Assembly: GCA_964483395.1 (NCBI GenBank)
Contig: CAZABT010000073.1
Location: forward strand, 1 to 14,303
Source of the DNA: JAAYYM01 sp964483395
Lineage (GTDB): Bacteria > Bacillota > Clostridia > Lachnospirales > Lachnospiraceae
DNA: 14,303 bases
Direction: 5' to 3'
In this document: piece after piece, positions 1-7,068 of the stretch
How the letters are laid out: each line of letters starts with the position of its first letter
Position numbering within the stretch: the stretch's first letter is position 1
Notes under the pieces: generated by a model
What the model saw: only the letters and a program-made list of their open reading frames with translations
Told to the model about the DNA's origin: nothing
The model's database searches: none
Program-made: the position numbers and the translations under genes

Positions 1-548
1 ATGCAAACGGTATTGTAAATGTAACAGCACAGGATAAAGGAACAGGCAAGGAACAGCACATTACGATCACAGCCGGTTCCAATATGTCTGACGGTGACAT
101 TGATAAGGCAGTCAAGGAAGCAGCAGAGTTCGAAGCGCAGGATAAGAAGCGTAAGGAAGCCATCGATGCAAGAAATGATGCAGATGCATTCGTATTCCAG
201 ACGGAGAAGGCTCTTGAAGAAGTAGGCGATAAGATTGATGCAAATGATAAAACGGCAGTAGAAGCAGATCTTGCAGCATTGAAGGAGCTTCTTGCAAAGT
301 CTGAAAATGCAGATGCAATGACAGAAGATCAGGTCGTTGATATGAAGGCAGCACAGGAAAAACTGATGCAGAGCGCACAGCAGTTGTTCAGCAAGGTATA
401 TGAGCAGGCAGGCGGTGCGGGAGCAGCCGGAGCAGGTCCTGACATGAGCGGATTCACAGGCGCTGGAGCAGGCCCGGATATGGGTGGTGCTCAGGACGCA
501 GGCTTTAATGCAGACGATGTAGTTGACGGAGACTATAAAGAGGTATAA
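1..548 (+). CDS. dnaK: Chaperone protein DnaK (Hsp70), C-terminal part; 5' end outside window
   Basis: The reading frame is open from base 3 and gives 181 residues to a TAA at 546-548. It begins inside the substrate-binding beta-sandwich: ANGIVNVTAQDKGTGKEQ is the classic Hsp70 segment that ends that domain. The helical lid follows (MSDGDIDKAVKEAAEFEAQD onward), then a Gly/Ala/Met-rich tail (about residues 135-165) and an acidic end, VVDGDYKEV, typical of bacterial DnaK. DnaK is the cytosolic ATP-driven chaperone that works with DnaJ and GrpE; the ATPase domain lies upstream of the window. dnaJ follows after 84 bp on the same strand, the usual Firmicute order. Any CIRCE/HrcA control site would lie upstream and cannot be seen here. 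Confidence 0.97.
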   Translation, partial: ANGIVNVTAQDKGTGKEQHITITAGSNMSDGDIDKAVKEAAEFEAQDKKRKEAIDARNDADAFVFQTEKALEEVGDKIDANDKTAVEADLAALKELLAKSENADAMTEDQVVDMKAAQEKLMQSAQQLFSKVYEQAGGAGAAGAGPDMSGFTGAGAGPDMGGAQDAGFNADDVVDGDYKEV

Positions 549-550
549 AA

Positions 551-611
551 TCACAGAAGTGATTCATAGGCATACAGTAAGGACAGGTAGCAAAGTGCCT
601 GTCCATATGCC
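551..611 (+). promoter_or_regulatory. Hairpin in the dnaK-dnaJ gap without a U tract
   Basis: A 7-bp perfect stem pairs GGACAGG (581-587) with CCTGTCC (598-604) around a 10-nt loop. Outside it GGCATA (569-574) pairs with TATGCC (606-611), giving a two-part stem with an asymmetric internal loop. A small stem TCAC/GTGA lies at 551-562. No run of T follows, so this is not a standard intrinsic terminator. A processing or mRNA-stability element that separates dnaK and dnaJ levels is an inference. The stem ends about 6 nt before the dnaJ ribosome binding site. Confidence 0.6.
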
Positions 612-632
612 TTGTTAGGAAGGATAACGAAG

Positions 633-1838
633 ATGGCAGATACAAAAAGAGATTACTATGAGGTTCTCGGCGTAGATAAGGGAGCCGATGAAGCGACAAT
701 CAAAAAAGCATACAGAGGTCTGGCTAAGAAATATCATCCGGATATGAATCCCGGAAATGCTGAGGCTGAGAAGAAATTCAAGGAAGCATCCGAAGCGTAT
801 GCCGTACTGAGTGATCCCGAGAAGAAAAGACAGTATGATCAATTTGGTCATGCAGCATTTGAAAATGGCGGAGCAGGCGGATTCGGCGGATTCGACTTTA
901 ACAGTGCGGATTTCGGAGATATCTTCGGAGATATTTTTGGCGATCTGTTTGGCGGCAGCCGTTCGCGAACAGGAGGCAGGGCAAGCAATGGTCCGATGAA
1001 AGGGGCCAATCTGCGCGCCAGTGTCCGCATTACATTTGAAGAGGCAGTATTTGGTGTAGATAAGGAAATTGAACTGACATTGAAGGACACCTGTAATACC
1101 TGTCATGGTAGTGGTGCAAAGCCGGGAACAAGTCCGGAGAGCTGTACAAAGTGCGGCGGTAAGGGTCAGGTAGTGTATACTTCACAGTCTTTGTTCGGCA
1201 TGGTTCGGAATGTACAGACCTGTCCGGATTGTGGAGGAACCGGTCAGGTAGTTAAGGAAAAATGCCCGGACTGTCGTGGAACGGGATACATTGCAAATAA
1301 AAAGAAGATACAGGTTTCTATTCCTGCGGGTATTGATAACGGACAGAGCGTCCGTATCAGAGACAAGGGAGAGCCGGGTATGAACGGTGGACCGAGAGGC
1401 GATTTGCTGGTAGAGATCGTTGTGGCAAGACACCCTATTTTCCAGAGACAGGATGTGAATATTTTTTCAACGGCACCGATTACATTTGCGCAGGCGGCAC
1501 TTGGCGGGGAAATCATGATCGATACGGTAGACGGTAAGGTCATTTATGAGGTGAAACCGGGAACAACCACAGATACAAAGGTCAGACTGAAGGGTAAGGG
1601 CGTTCCTTCTCTCAGAAGAAAAGACATTCGCGGCGACCATTATGTGACACTGGTCGTACAGGTGCCGAGCCATCTGACGGGAGAGGCAAAAGAACTGCTG
1701 AGGCAGTTTGATGCTGCAACCGGAGACTCTTTGCATGCTGTGGAAAAGGCAGGAAAATCTACCGCTGATACTTCCAAAGATACAGGAGAAACGTCAGAGA
1801 ACGGTGATAAGAAGAAAAAAGGCTTTTGGAACAAATAG
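633..1838 (+). CDS. dnaJ: Chaperone protein DnaJ (Hsp40, type I)
   Basis: This 401-residue protein is the cytosolic co-chaperone that delivers unfolded clients to DnaK and stimulates its ATPase. It has the full type I layout. The J domain covers about 6-72, with the essential HPD at 35-37. A Gly/Phe-rich linker covers about 79-110. The zinc-binding region has four CxxCxGxG repeats (Cys pairs 154/157, 171/174, 197/200, 211/214), followed by the C-terminal client-binding domains to about 355. A hydrophilic tail (about 370-401) ends in Lys-rich KKKKGFWNK. The ATG at 633 is chosen because AGGAAGG at 617-623 sits 9 nt upstream and the protein then starts MADTKRDYYEVLGV, as family members do; an in-frame TTG at 612 has no ribosome binding site. 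It follows dnaK and is closed by the terminator at 1851-1899. Confidence 0.97.
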   Translation: MADTKRDYYEVLGVDKGADEATIKKAYRGLAKKYHPDMNPGNAEAEKKFKEASEAYAVLSDPEKKRQYDQFGHAAFENGGAGGFGGFDFNSADFGDIFGDIFGDLFGGSRSRTGGRASNGPMKGANLRASVRITFEEAVFGVDKEIELTLKDTCNTCHGSGAKPGTSPESCTKCGGKGQVVYTSQSLFGMVRNVQTCPDCGGTGQVVKEKCPDCRGTGYIANKKKIQVSIPAGIDNGQSVRIRDKGEPGMNGGPRGDLLVEIVVARHPIFQRQDVNIFSTAPITFAQAALGGEIMIDTVDGKVIYEVKPGTTTDTKVRLKGKGVPSLRRKDIRGDHYVTLVVQVPSHLTGEAKELLRQFDAATGDSLHAVEKAGKSTADTSKDTGETSENGDKKKKGFWNK

Positions 1839-1850
1839 AAGCAGTAGAAT

Positions 1851-1899
1851 ACAACAGTCCGGTCAGAGATAACCAATCAGGATCGGGCTGTTGTTTTTA
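1851..1899 (+). terminator. Intrinsic terminator after dnaJ
   Basis: An 11-bp stem pairs ACAACAGTCCG (1851-1861) with CGGGCTGTTGT (1884-1894), with one G-T wobble. It is followed at once by a T-rich run (TTTTATTGTTTT). The stem starts 13 nt after the dnaJ stop codon and should end the dnaK-dnaJ transcript. Confidence 0.88.
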
Positions 1900-1988
1900 T
1901 TGTTTTGAATTACACTTTAGCATGTACGAATCATCATAAATGTGATAAACTATTTCTTGGAGATTATGATGTCGGAGGGTTATTGACT

Positions 1989-3059
1989 ATGGAGAAAACA
2001 GCATTGATCATGGCAGGCGGGCGTGGAGAAAGATTTTGGCCGAGAAGCCGCAGGACTCTGCCCAAGCAGTTTCTTTCTTTAACGGATGACGGTAAGACCA
2101 TGATACAATTGACGGTCGAGAGGATACTGCCGCTCGTACCGATCGAGAATATTTATATTTCCACGAACAATACGTATGCACCGCTGGTTGCAGAGCAGCT
2201 TCCCAATCTGCCAAGCGCCAATATTTTATGCGAGCCGGTCGGAAGAAATACTGCACCCTGTATAGCTCTTGGAGCAGCGCACATTGCTAAGAAGCATGGA
2301 GACGCCTTGATGATGGTGCTTCCTGCAGATCATTTGATTAAATACAACAGTATGTTTTTATCTGTATTAAAAGAAAGCTGTAAGCTGGCAGAGAATCAGG
2401 ACAGCCTTGTGACCATCGGTATTACACCGGATTATGCGGAAACCGGTTATGGTTATATTAAATTTAAGGGTGACGTTAATATCGGCACGGCATTTGAGGT
2501 GGACAAATTCGTTGAGAAACCAAGTCTGGAGCTTGCAAAGGAATATCTGGCAGGCGATGAATATTTATGGAACAGCGGTATGTTCATATGGAAGGTCTCA
2601 ACGATTTTGGATAAATTCAGACAGCTTCTGCCGGACACCTATGAAGGTCTGCTGGAGATTCAGACGGCGATCGGCACTTCAGCAGAAAAAGATGTACTGG
2701 AACGGGTATTTCCAACCTTTCCATCCATTTCCATCGACTATGGAATTATGGAGAAGTCCGAGAATATTTATACCATTCCCGGTAATTTCGGATGGGATGA
2801 TGTTGGTTCTTGGCTGGCAATAGAGCGTATTAAGAAGTCTAATGAGAACGGTAATATTATTACGGGCAACGTATTGAGCATCAGCACAGAGGACTGCATC
2901 ATCGAGGGCAGTGATAAGCTGATTGCCACAATCGGACTTGAAGACCTGATCATAGTAGATACTGAGGATGCCATATTAATCTGCGATAAGACGAAAACAG
3001 CAGATATCAAAAAGGTACTGGAAACCTTACGAATCTGTAACCGTGACGAATACTTATAA
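1989..3059 (+). CDS. manC: Mannose-1-phosphate guanylyltransferase (GDP-mannose pyrophosphorylase)
   Basis: The 356-residue cytosolic enzyme would make GDP-mannose from mannose-1-phosphate and GTP. Family motifs in order: nucleotide-binding loop MAGGRGERFWPRSR (8-21) with the product-type Lys in LPKQF (24-28); PADH (112-115); FVEKP (174-178); NSGMF (195-199); DYGIMEKS (250-257); GWDDVGSW (268-275). A short left-handed beta-helix-like C-terminus follows. The length fits the single-domain form; the phosphomannose isomerase domain of bifunctional ManC/AlgA proteins is absent. The ATG at 1989 is chosen because GGAGGG (1974-1979) lies 9 nt upstream; the frame is open further upstream to 1905 but without a binding site. 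I see no convincing promoter in the gap after the dnaJ terminator. A GT2 transferase follows after 33 bp and is probably co-transcribed. The exact sugar specificity is inferred from motifs. Confidence 0.9.
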   Translation: MEKTALIMAGGRGERFWPRSRRTLPKQFLSLTDDGKTMIQLTVERILPLVPIENIYISTNNTYAPLVAEQLPNLPSANILCEPVGRNTAPCIALGAAHIAKKHGDALMMVLPADHLIKYNSMFLSVLKESCKLAENQDSLVTIGITPDYAETGYGYIKFKGDVNIGTAFEVDKFVEKPSLELAKEYLAGDEYLWNSGMFIWKVSTILDKFRQLLPDTYEGLLEIQTAIGTSAEKDVLERVFPTFPSISIDYGIMEKSENIYTIPGNFGWDDVGSWLAIERIKKSNENGNIITGNVLSISTEDCIIEGSDKLIATIGLEDLIIVDTEDAILICDKTKTADIKKVLETLRICNRDEYL

Positions 3060-3092
3060 AATCAAAAGCAGCTATGAAAGGATTATCTCAGA

Positions 3093-3806
3093 ATGGACAA
3101 ATTATATGTGATTATTCCCGCCTATAACGAAGAAGAAACCATTCAGCAGGTCATTGCTGACTGGTATCCTGTCGTAGAGCGGATCGGTAATGATTCCAAG
3201 CTTGTGATCATTAACGATGGCAGTAAAGATCATACCTATGAGATCATACAGAAATATGCGGCCTCTCATCCCTGTCTCCTTCCTTTGACTAAGGAAAACG
3301 GCGGTCATGGTGCTACCGTGTTGTTTGGCTATCATTATGCGCTTGAACAGGGAGCGGATTACGTGTTTCAGACAGATTCGGACGGCCAGACACTGCCGGC
3401 TGAGTTTGATGCATTTTGGGCACTGCGTAATGAATATGATATGATCATCGGACACAGAAACAGACGCGAGGATGGTGTATCACGCATATTTGTTACCAAG
3501 GTGTTAAAGTTTGTGCTGTGGATTTGTTTCGGAGTATCGATTACGGATGCCAATACACCCTTCAGACTGCTGAAAACGGAAACGCTGATGCGGTATATTG
3601 ACCAGGTTCCAAAGGACTTTAACCTTTCTAATGTTCTGATTTCTGTGATTTATGCAAAGAATCAGTTGAAGGTCAAATACATACCGATTACCTTCCGTCC
3701 GAGACAGGGTGGGGTAAATTCCATCAATCTCCCTAAGATATGCAAGATTGGCAGACAGGCATTCCGAGATTTTCGCGCCATCAACCGTTCTTTGAAAAAT
3801 CAGTAG
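3093..3806 (+). CDS. GT2 glycosyltransferase, polyprenyl-phosphate mannosyl/glucosyltransferase type
   Basis: The 237-residue protein has a GT-A fold, family 2 signature: IIPAYNEE (7-14) at the nucleotide-binding strand, NDGSKD (41-46), QTDSDGQ (93-99) carrying the metal-binding acidic cluster, and TDANTPFRL (151-159) near the acceptor site. This layout resembles Dpm1-like enzymes that move a sugar from a nucleotide sugar onto polyprenyl phosphate at the inner face of the membrane. It lacks the C-terminal membrane segments of GtrB/ArnC types, with only one weakly hydrophobic stretch (about 138-150). AAGGA at 3078-3082, 10 nt upstream, supports the ATG. It lies 33 bp after the GDP-mannose gene, which suggests but does not prove GDP-mannose as donor. 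The gene ends 30 bp before the convergent EcfT gene, and no clear terminator lies between them. Confidence 0.85.
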   Translation: MDKLYVIIPAYNEEETIQQVIADWYPVVERIGNDSKLVIINDGSKDHTYEIIQKYAASHPCLLPLTKENGGHGATVLFGYHYALEQGADYVFQTDSDGQTLPAEFDAFWALRNEYDMIIGHRNRREDGVSRIFVTKVLKFVLWICFGVSITDANTPFRLLKTETLMRYIDQVPKDFNLSNVLISVIYAKNQLKVKYIPITFRPRQGGVNSINLPKICKIGRQAFRDFRAINRSLKNQ

Positions 3807-3836
3807 GACGGCCTAATGCAGCTTTCTCCGATTGGT

Positions 3837-4661
3837 TCAAAATGGATTATAGAAGCGTGAACCGTCATAAAATGTAATTGTTAATGCGACTACAGCAAAA
3901 CAGATGATAAATGCAATGGTCAAATAATCATTCTTTTTTAAGGGTCTGGCATAATACCAGGTCCTTTTTTTATGCTTCCCAAAGCCTCTTAGTTCCATTG
4001 CGTTGCTGACCACATCAATGCGATCCATGCTGGAGAAGATCAGTGGGAAGATGATGGAGGCCATATTCTTGATTCTTGTCATAAGCTTTGCTTTTGAGGA
4101 CATTTCAATGCCACGAGCCTCTTGGGCATGCTTGATTTTGATAAAATCACTTTGGACATCCGGAACATAGCGAAGCGCAATGGCCACGGAATACCCAATG
4201 TTGTAGCTGATTCCGATTCGGTTCAGGCTTGCTGCAAATTCACTTGGATTGGTTGTTACGATGAACATCAGAACGACCGGAATGACCGTGAAGTATTTCA
4301 GCATAATATTAAATTCATAGAACAGCTGCTCCTGAGTCAGAGAATAGTTTCCAAAGAGGTGCAGAAGCTCGGTTCTAGTCCCATAGATTTTTGTGCCCTC
4401 GTAAGGCGAAAACAGAAAGACGGTCAGCAGATTCAGACATAAAAAAAGCAGAATGAATTTAAATACAGTACCGACCTGCCTCCATTCTGTCTTAGAAATC
4501 TTGAAGATGATCAGGCTGACAGCCAGCATCGTGATCAAAACACGGGTATCATAAGTGAGCATACCGATAATCGACCATCCTAAAAAGAAGGTCAGCTTCG
4601 TGACACCGCATAATCTGTGAATCCAGGTATTCTTTTCTGCATACGTCAGTATTCTTGCCAT
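3837..4661 (-). CDS. ecfT: ECF transporter transmembrane protein EcfT
   Basis: The 274-residue integral membrane protein is the energy-coupling subunit that links the ATPase to the S component. It has hydrophobic segments at about 23-53, 66-86, 120-137 and 245-263. Its cytosolic helices carry the two short EcfT coupling motifs, AQEARG (179-184) and AMELRG (221-226), which dock into the ATPase grooves. It is the last gene of the minus-strand ECF operon. Its ATG shares one base with the TGA of the ATPase gene (TGATG), so translation is probably coupled. It is convergent with the GT2 gene. Its place beside a UPF0397 S component and a fused ATPase suggests a dedicated (group I type) transporter rather than a shared module. 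Confidence 0.92.
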   Translation of the reverse strand: MARILTYAEKNTWIHRLCGVTKLTFFLGWSIIGMLTYDTRVLITMLAVSLIIFKISKTEWRQVGTVFKFILLFLCLNLLTVFLFSPYEGTKIYGTRTELLHLFGNYSLTQEQLFYEFNIMLKYFTVIPVVLMFIVTTNPSEFAASLNRIGISYNIGYSVAIALRYVPDVQSDFIKIKHAQEARGIEMSSKAKLMTRIKNMASIIFPLIFSSMDRIDVVSNAMELRGFGKHKKRTWYYARPLKKNDYLTIAFIICFAVVALTITFYDGSRFYNPF

Positions 4662-6367
4662 CAGTGATTTCTGTGACTCCTTTCATAATGTATAAAGCGT
4701 TCCGCAAAGCCGGAAGCATCCTCAATGCCACATTTGATTGCCAAATCATAGAGAGATGTTTTCTTGAGATAGGCTTTGTCTGCAATGGCTTCATTGGTCA
4801 ATACACGTGCAGGAGTATCATCTGCCACCAGTTCACCGTCTGCAATGACAATCGCCCGATCGGTGTATTCCAGCATCAGGTGCATGTCGTGCGTAATCAT
4901 GATAATGGTAATTCCTAAAGATTCATTCAGCTTCTTTAAAAATTCCATAATTTCTGTATAATGTCTGTAATCCTGTCCTGCTGTCGGCTCATCCAGAATG
5001 ATGACATCCGGGTTCATGACAAGAATGGAAGCGATTGTAACACGTTTTTTCTGTCCGAAGCTCAGTGCAGCGACCGGCCAGTTACGAAAGGGATACAGAC
5101 CACATATTTTCAGAGTTTCATTGACTCTATCCTTCATCTTATCTTCTGCTACACCTCTGACAGTCAGTCCAAGTGCAACCTCATCATAAATCATAGGCTT
5201 GGAAATCATCTGGTTCGGATTCTGCATGACCAGACCAATGACCTCTCCTCGTTCCTTGATGGACTTGGAGGCGATGTCGCAGCCGTTTAAGAAAATGTTT
5301 CCCTTGTCAGGACTGATAAAACCGCAGATCAGGTTGGAAAGCGTGGTTTTTCCGGCCCCGTTTTTGCCTACGATACTCAGCATTTCTCCCTGATTGATTT
5401 TAAAGCGGATGTTTTGCAGGACAGGATTTCCGGAAACATAGGCAAAATCCAGATCCATAATCTCCAATGCAATTTTCTTTTGCTTTTGGCTGTCGGTAAA
5501 GGCAGCCTGCTGATACCAGTCAACGACCTGCTCACGATAGTGTGATAAATCCATGCTTTCAATGTGCTGTGGCTTTGTTTCTGCTTTGATTTTACAGCCG
5601 GCATATTTGAGCGCTGCAAGGTACAAAGGTTCACGTATGCCTTGTTCCTCCAGTATATTGCCGGAAAGAAGTTCATCCGGCTTCCTATCGGCAACAACGC
5701 GCCCTTCTCCGATGACAATGATTCTGTCCACATCTCGATATAGGACGTCCTCCAGTCGATGCTCAATGATCAGTATGGTCTTTTGTGTATTCTTTTGAAT
5801 CTGGTCAATCAGGTCAATTGCTCTTTTTCCCGTGGCAGGATCAAGATTGGCCAAAGGTTCGTCAAACAAAAGGATATCTACATCATCAATCAGAACACCA
5901 CCCATGGATACTCGCTGCTTTTGTCCGCCGGATAATTCCGAGGGTGCATGCAGCAACAGTTTTTTTACATCGACAATCTCAGCGACCTCATCTACACGGC
6001 GAAACATTTCGTTTTGCTCGACTTTATCATTTTCAAGAGCAAAGGCAATATCCTCTGCAACCGTCAGGCCAATGAACTGTCCGTCTGTATCCTGCAGTAC
6101 AGTACCTACGATTTTGGACATACCGAAGACACCTGCTTTGGCGGGCTCCAGATCCTTGACCGTCAGGCTTCCGGTCACATCTCCTGCAAAAGAAAAAGGA
6201 ACCAATCCATTGATACAGTGCGCAAGTGTTGACTTGCCCGATCCGGACGGTCCCACAACCAAAACCTTTTCTCCGGGATATATGGAAAGGTTAATATCCC
6301 GGAGTGTTGGTTCTTCCTGTGATCGATATTTAAATGTATAATCCTTAAATTCGATAATTGGTTTCAT
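4661..6367 (-). CDS. ECF transporter ATP-binding protein with two fused ATPase domains (EcfA-EcfA')
   Basis: The 568-residue protein carries both nucleotide-binding domains that are separate EcfA1/EcfA2 genes in most Firmicutes. Domain 1: Walker A GPSGSGKST (39-47), Q-loop Q92, signature LSGGQKQR (145-152), Walker B DILLFDEP (164-171), H-loop H203. Domain 2: Walker A GKNGAGKTT (334-342), Q382, signature LSFGQKKR (435-442, Phe in place of the second Gly of LSGGQ), Walker B VIILDEP (455-461), H493. All catalytic elements look intact in both halves. The linker (about 240-300) contains IREPLYLAALKYAG, which resembles the DUF3744 region typical of these YkoD-like tandem proteins. The ATG lies 6 bp after the S-component gene, with a GAGGA site inside its end. 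The gene overlaps ecfT by 1 nt. It acts on the cytosolic side of the membrane and powers substrate uptake. Confidence 0.94.
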   Translation of the reverse strand: MKPIIEFKDYTFKYRSQEEPTLRDINLSIYPGEKVLVVGPSGSGKSTLAHCINGLVPFSFAGDVTGSLTVKDLEPAKAGVFGMSKIVGTVLQDTDGQFIGLTVAEDIAFALENDKVEQNEMFRRVDEVAEIVDVKKLLLHAPSELSGGQKQRVSMGGVLIDDVDILLFDEPLANLDPATGKRAIDLIDQIQKNTQKTILIIEHRLEDVLYRDVDRIIVIGEGRVVADRKPDELLSGNILEEQGIREPLYLAALKYAGCKIKAETKPQHIESMDLSHYREQVVDWYQQAAFTDSQKQKKIALEIMDLDFAYVSGNPVLQNIRFKINQGEMLSIVGKNGAGKTTLSNLICGFISPDKGNIFLNGCDIASKSIKERGEVIGLVMQNPNQMISKPMIYDEVALGLTVRGVAEDKMKDRVNETLKICGLYPFRNWPVAALSFGQKKRVTIASILVMNPDVIILDEPTAGQDYRHYTEIMEFLKKLNESLGITIIMITHDMHLMLEYTDRAIVIADGELVADDTPARVLTNEAIADKAYLKKTSLYDLAIKCGIEDASGFAERFIHYERSHRNH

Positions 6368-6373
6368 ACGGTA

Positions 6374-6931
6374 CTATTCCTCTTTTTTGAGACTGGAGGA
6401 TTTAGCGCCGATCTTAGAATATGCAACGCATAATAATGTGCCTAATACACCGGCTACGACAATGTTGCCGATGAACGCAAGGACACCCTGCATGAATACT
6501 TTATTTGCAGGCTCTGCGTAGATTACGATGTCTAAAACGGGTGCTACGAGAATCCAGGCAATGGCATTGCCGACAATCTGAATGATATTGAACAGGACGA
6601 TGGTCTTAGTTGTGCAGAAGCCACCTTCCTTAATGGCATATTTTGCGGCGAAAAGTCCGACTGCAATACCGAATACGGCATCAGGAAATACCCAGCTCCA
6701 CCATACTCCGCCATAAAACAAAGCATCACCGAGTGCATGTCCTACAAGACCGATGATACCGCCGACAATAGGTCCGAATACAGCCGCAAAGAATGTGATT
6801 ACGGCAACTCTGGACTGCAAAGCCGTGTTGGGAACGATGCCGAAAGGAACCTGTACATTCGTCAGAACAATAAACAATGCGGTTCCGATGCCTGTTGCAA
6901 CTACTTCTTTAATACCGAATTTCATCTTCAT
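6374..6931 (-). CDS. ECF transporter S component, UPF0397 family (predicted vitamin uptake)
   Basis: The 185-residue hydrophobic protein has about five or six membrane segments (roughly 10-27, 42-68, 80-97, 110-135, 148-172). Family signatures are visible: GIGTALF (14-20), FGPIVGGIIGLVGHALGD (52-69), YGGVWWSWV (73-81), APVLDIVIYAEPANKVF (130-146) and a basic end SLKKEE. These match the UPF0397 / ECF-riboflavin-S group; many databases call it a riboflavin transporter subunit, but the substrate is not shown by the sequence. It is the first gene of the operon with the tandem ATPase and EcfT. AGGAGG lies 9 nt upstream of the ATG. I see no riboswitch-like core in its leader, which would be only about 65 nt from the predicted start of transcription. 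Confidence 0.88.
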   Translation of the reverse strand: MKMKFGIKEVVATGIGTALFIVLTNVQVPFGIVPNTALQSRVAVITFFAAVFGPIVGGIIGLVGHALGDALFYGGVWWSWVFPDAVFGIAVGLFAAKYAIKEGGFCTTKTIVLFNIIQIVGNAIAWILVAPVLDIVIYAEPANKVFMQGVLAFIGNIVVAGVLGTLLCVAYSKIGAKSSSLKKEE

Positions 6932-6968
6932 ACCTTACTACCTCCTGTGTTTTCTCCCTGCATAAGTT

Positions 6969-7000
6969 AAGAGTGAGTATGCCATGCATTACCCACTCTT
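6969..7000 (-). promoter_or_regulatory. Inverted repeat at the predicted transcription start of the ECF operon (operator or 5' hairpin)
   Basis: AAGAGTG (6969-6975) pairs with CACTCTT (6994-7000). Inside, after one mismatch, GTATGC pairs with GCA-T-TAC with a single bulge and a 3-nt loop. The repeat begins 2 nt downstream of the minus-strand -10 box (7003-7008), so the predicted start of transcription falls in its distal arm. No T run follows on either strand, so it is not a terminator. A repressor site overlapping the start, or a 5' stem on the mRNA, are the two plausible readings. Confidence 0.55.
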
Positions 7001-7002
7001 AT

Positions 7003-7031
7003 AATATAGCGAATTATGTTTTATTTTACAA
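7003..7031 (-). promoter_or_regulatory. Sigma-70/SigA-type promoter of the ECF operon
   Basis: On the minus strand, TTGTAA (7026-7031) as -35 is followed after exactly 17 nt by TATATT (7003-7008) as -10, which differs from TATAAT at one base. The start of transcription would be near 6996, about 65 nt before the S-component ATG. The promoter lies between the racemase stop and the ECF genes, so the ECF operon can be expressed apart from the racemase gene. Confidence 0.6.
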
Positions 7032-7068
7032 CTGTTTTTCATAAAAGAAGTGCATTTTTATGAGTTGT
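7028..7068 (-). repeat. Imperfect inverted repeat spanning the racemase stop codon
   Basis: On the + strand ACAACT (7028-7033) pairs with AGTTGT (7063-7068), and CATAAAA (7040-7046) pairs with TTTTATG (7056-7062). A one-sided 6-nt bulge separates the two stems. It contains the racemase stop codon (7058-7060) and overlaps the -35 box of the ECF promoter. On the minus strand no T tract follows, so I do not call it a terminator. Its role, if any, is unknown. Confidence 0.4.

Noticed and set aside
615..1106. Minus-strand open frame opposite the 5' part of dnaJ
   Set aside because: Antisense shadow of dnaJ; no binding site and no domain features.
1900..1988. -10-like TATGAT (1965-1970) before the guanylyltransferase gene
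   Set aside because: It would start transcription inside the ribosome binding site, and no -35 is found at proper spacing.
2434..2823. Alternative-frame open reading frame inside the guanylyltransferase gene
   Set aside because: The main frame carries all family motifs; this frame gives an unlikely Trp/Arg-rich product.
3834..3862. GGTTCA/TGAACC inverted repeat at the convergent GT2-ecfT junction
   Set aside because: Only 6 bp with an 18-nt loop inside the ecfT coding end, and no T run on either strand; too weak to call a terminator.
6932..7057. Possible FMN or other vitamin riboswitch before the ECF operon
   Set aside because: The leader from the predicted start is only about 65 nt and shows no conserved riboswitch core that I can recognise.
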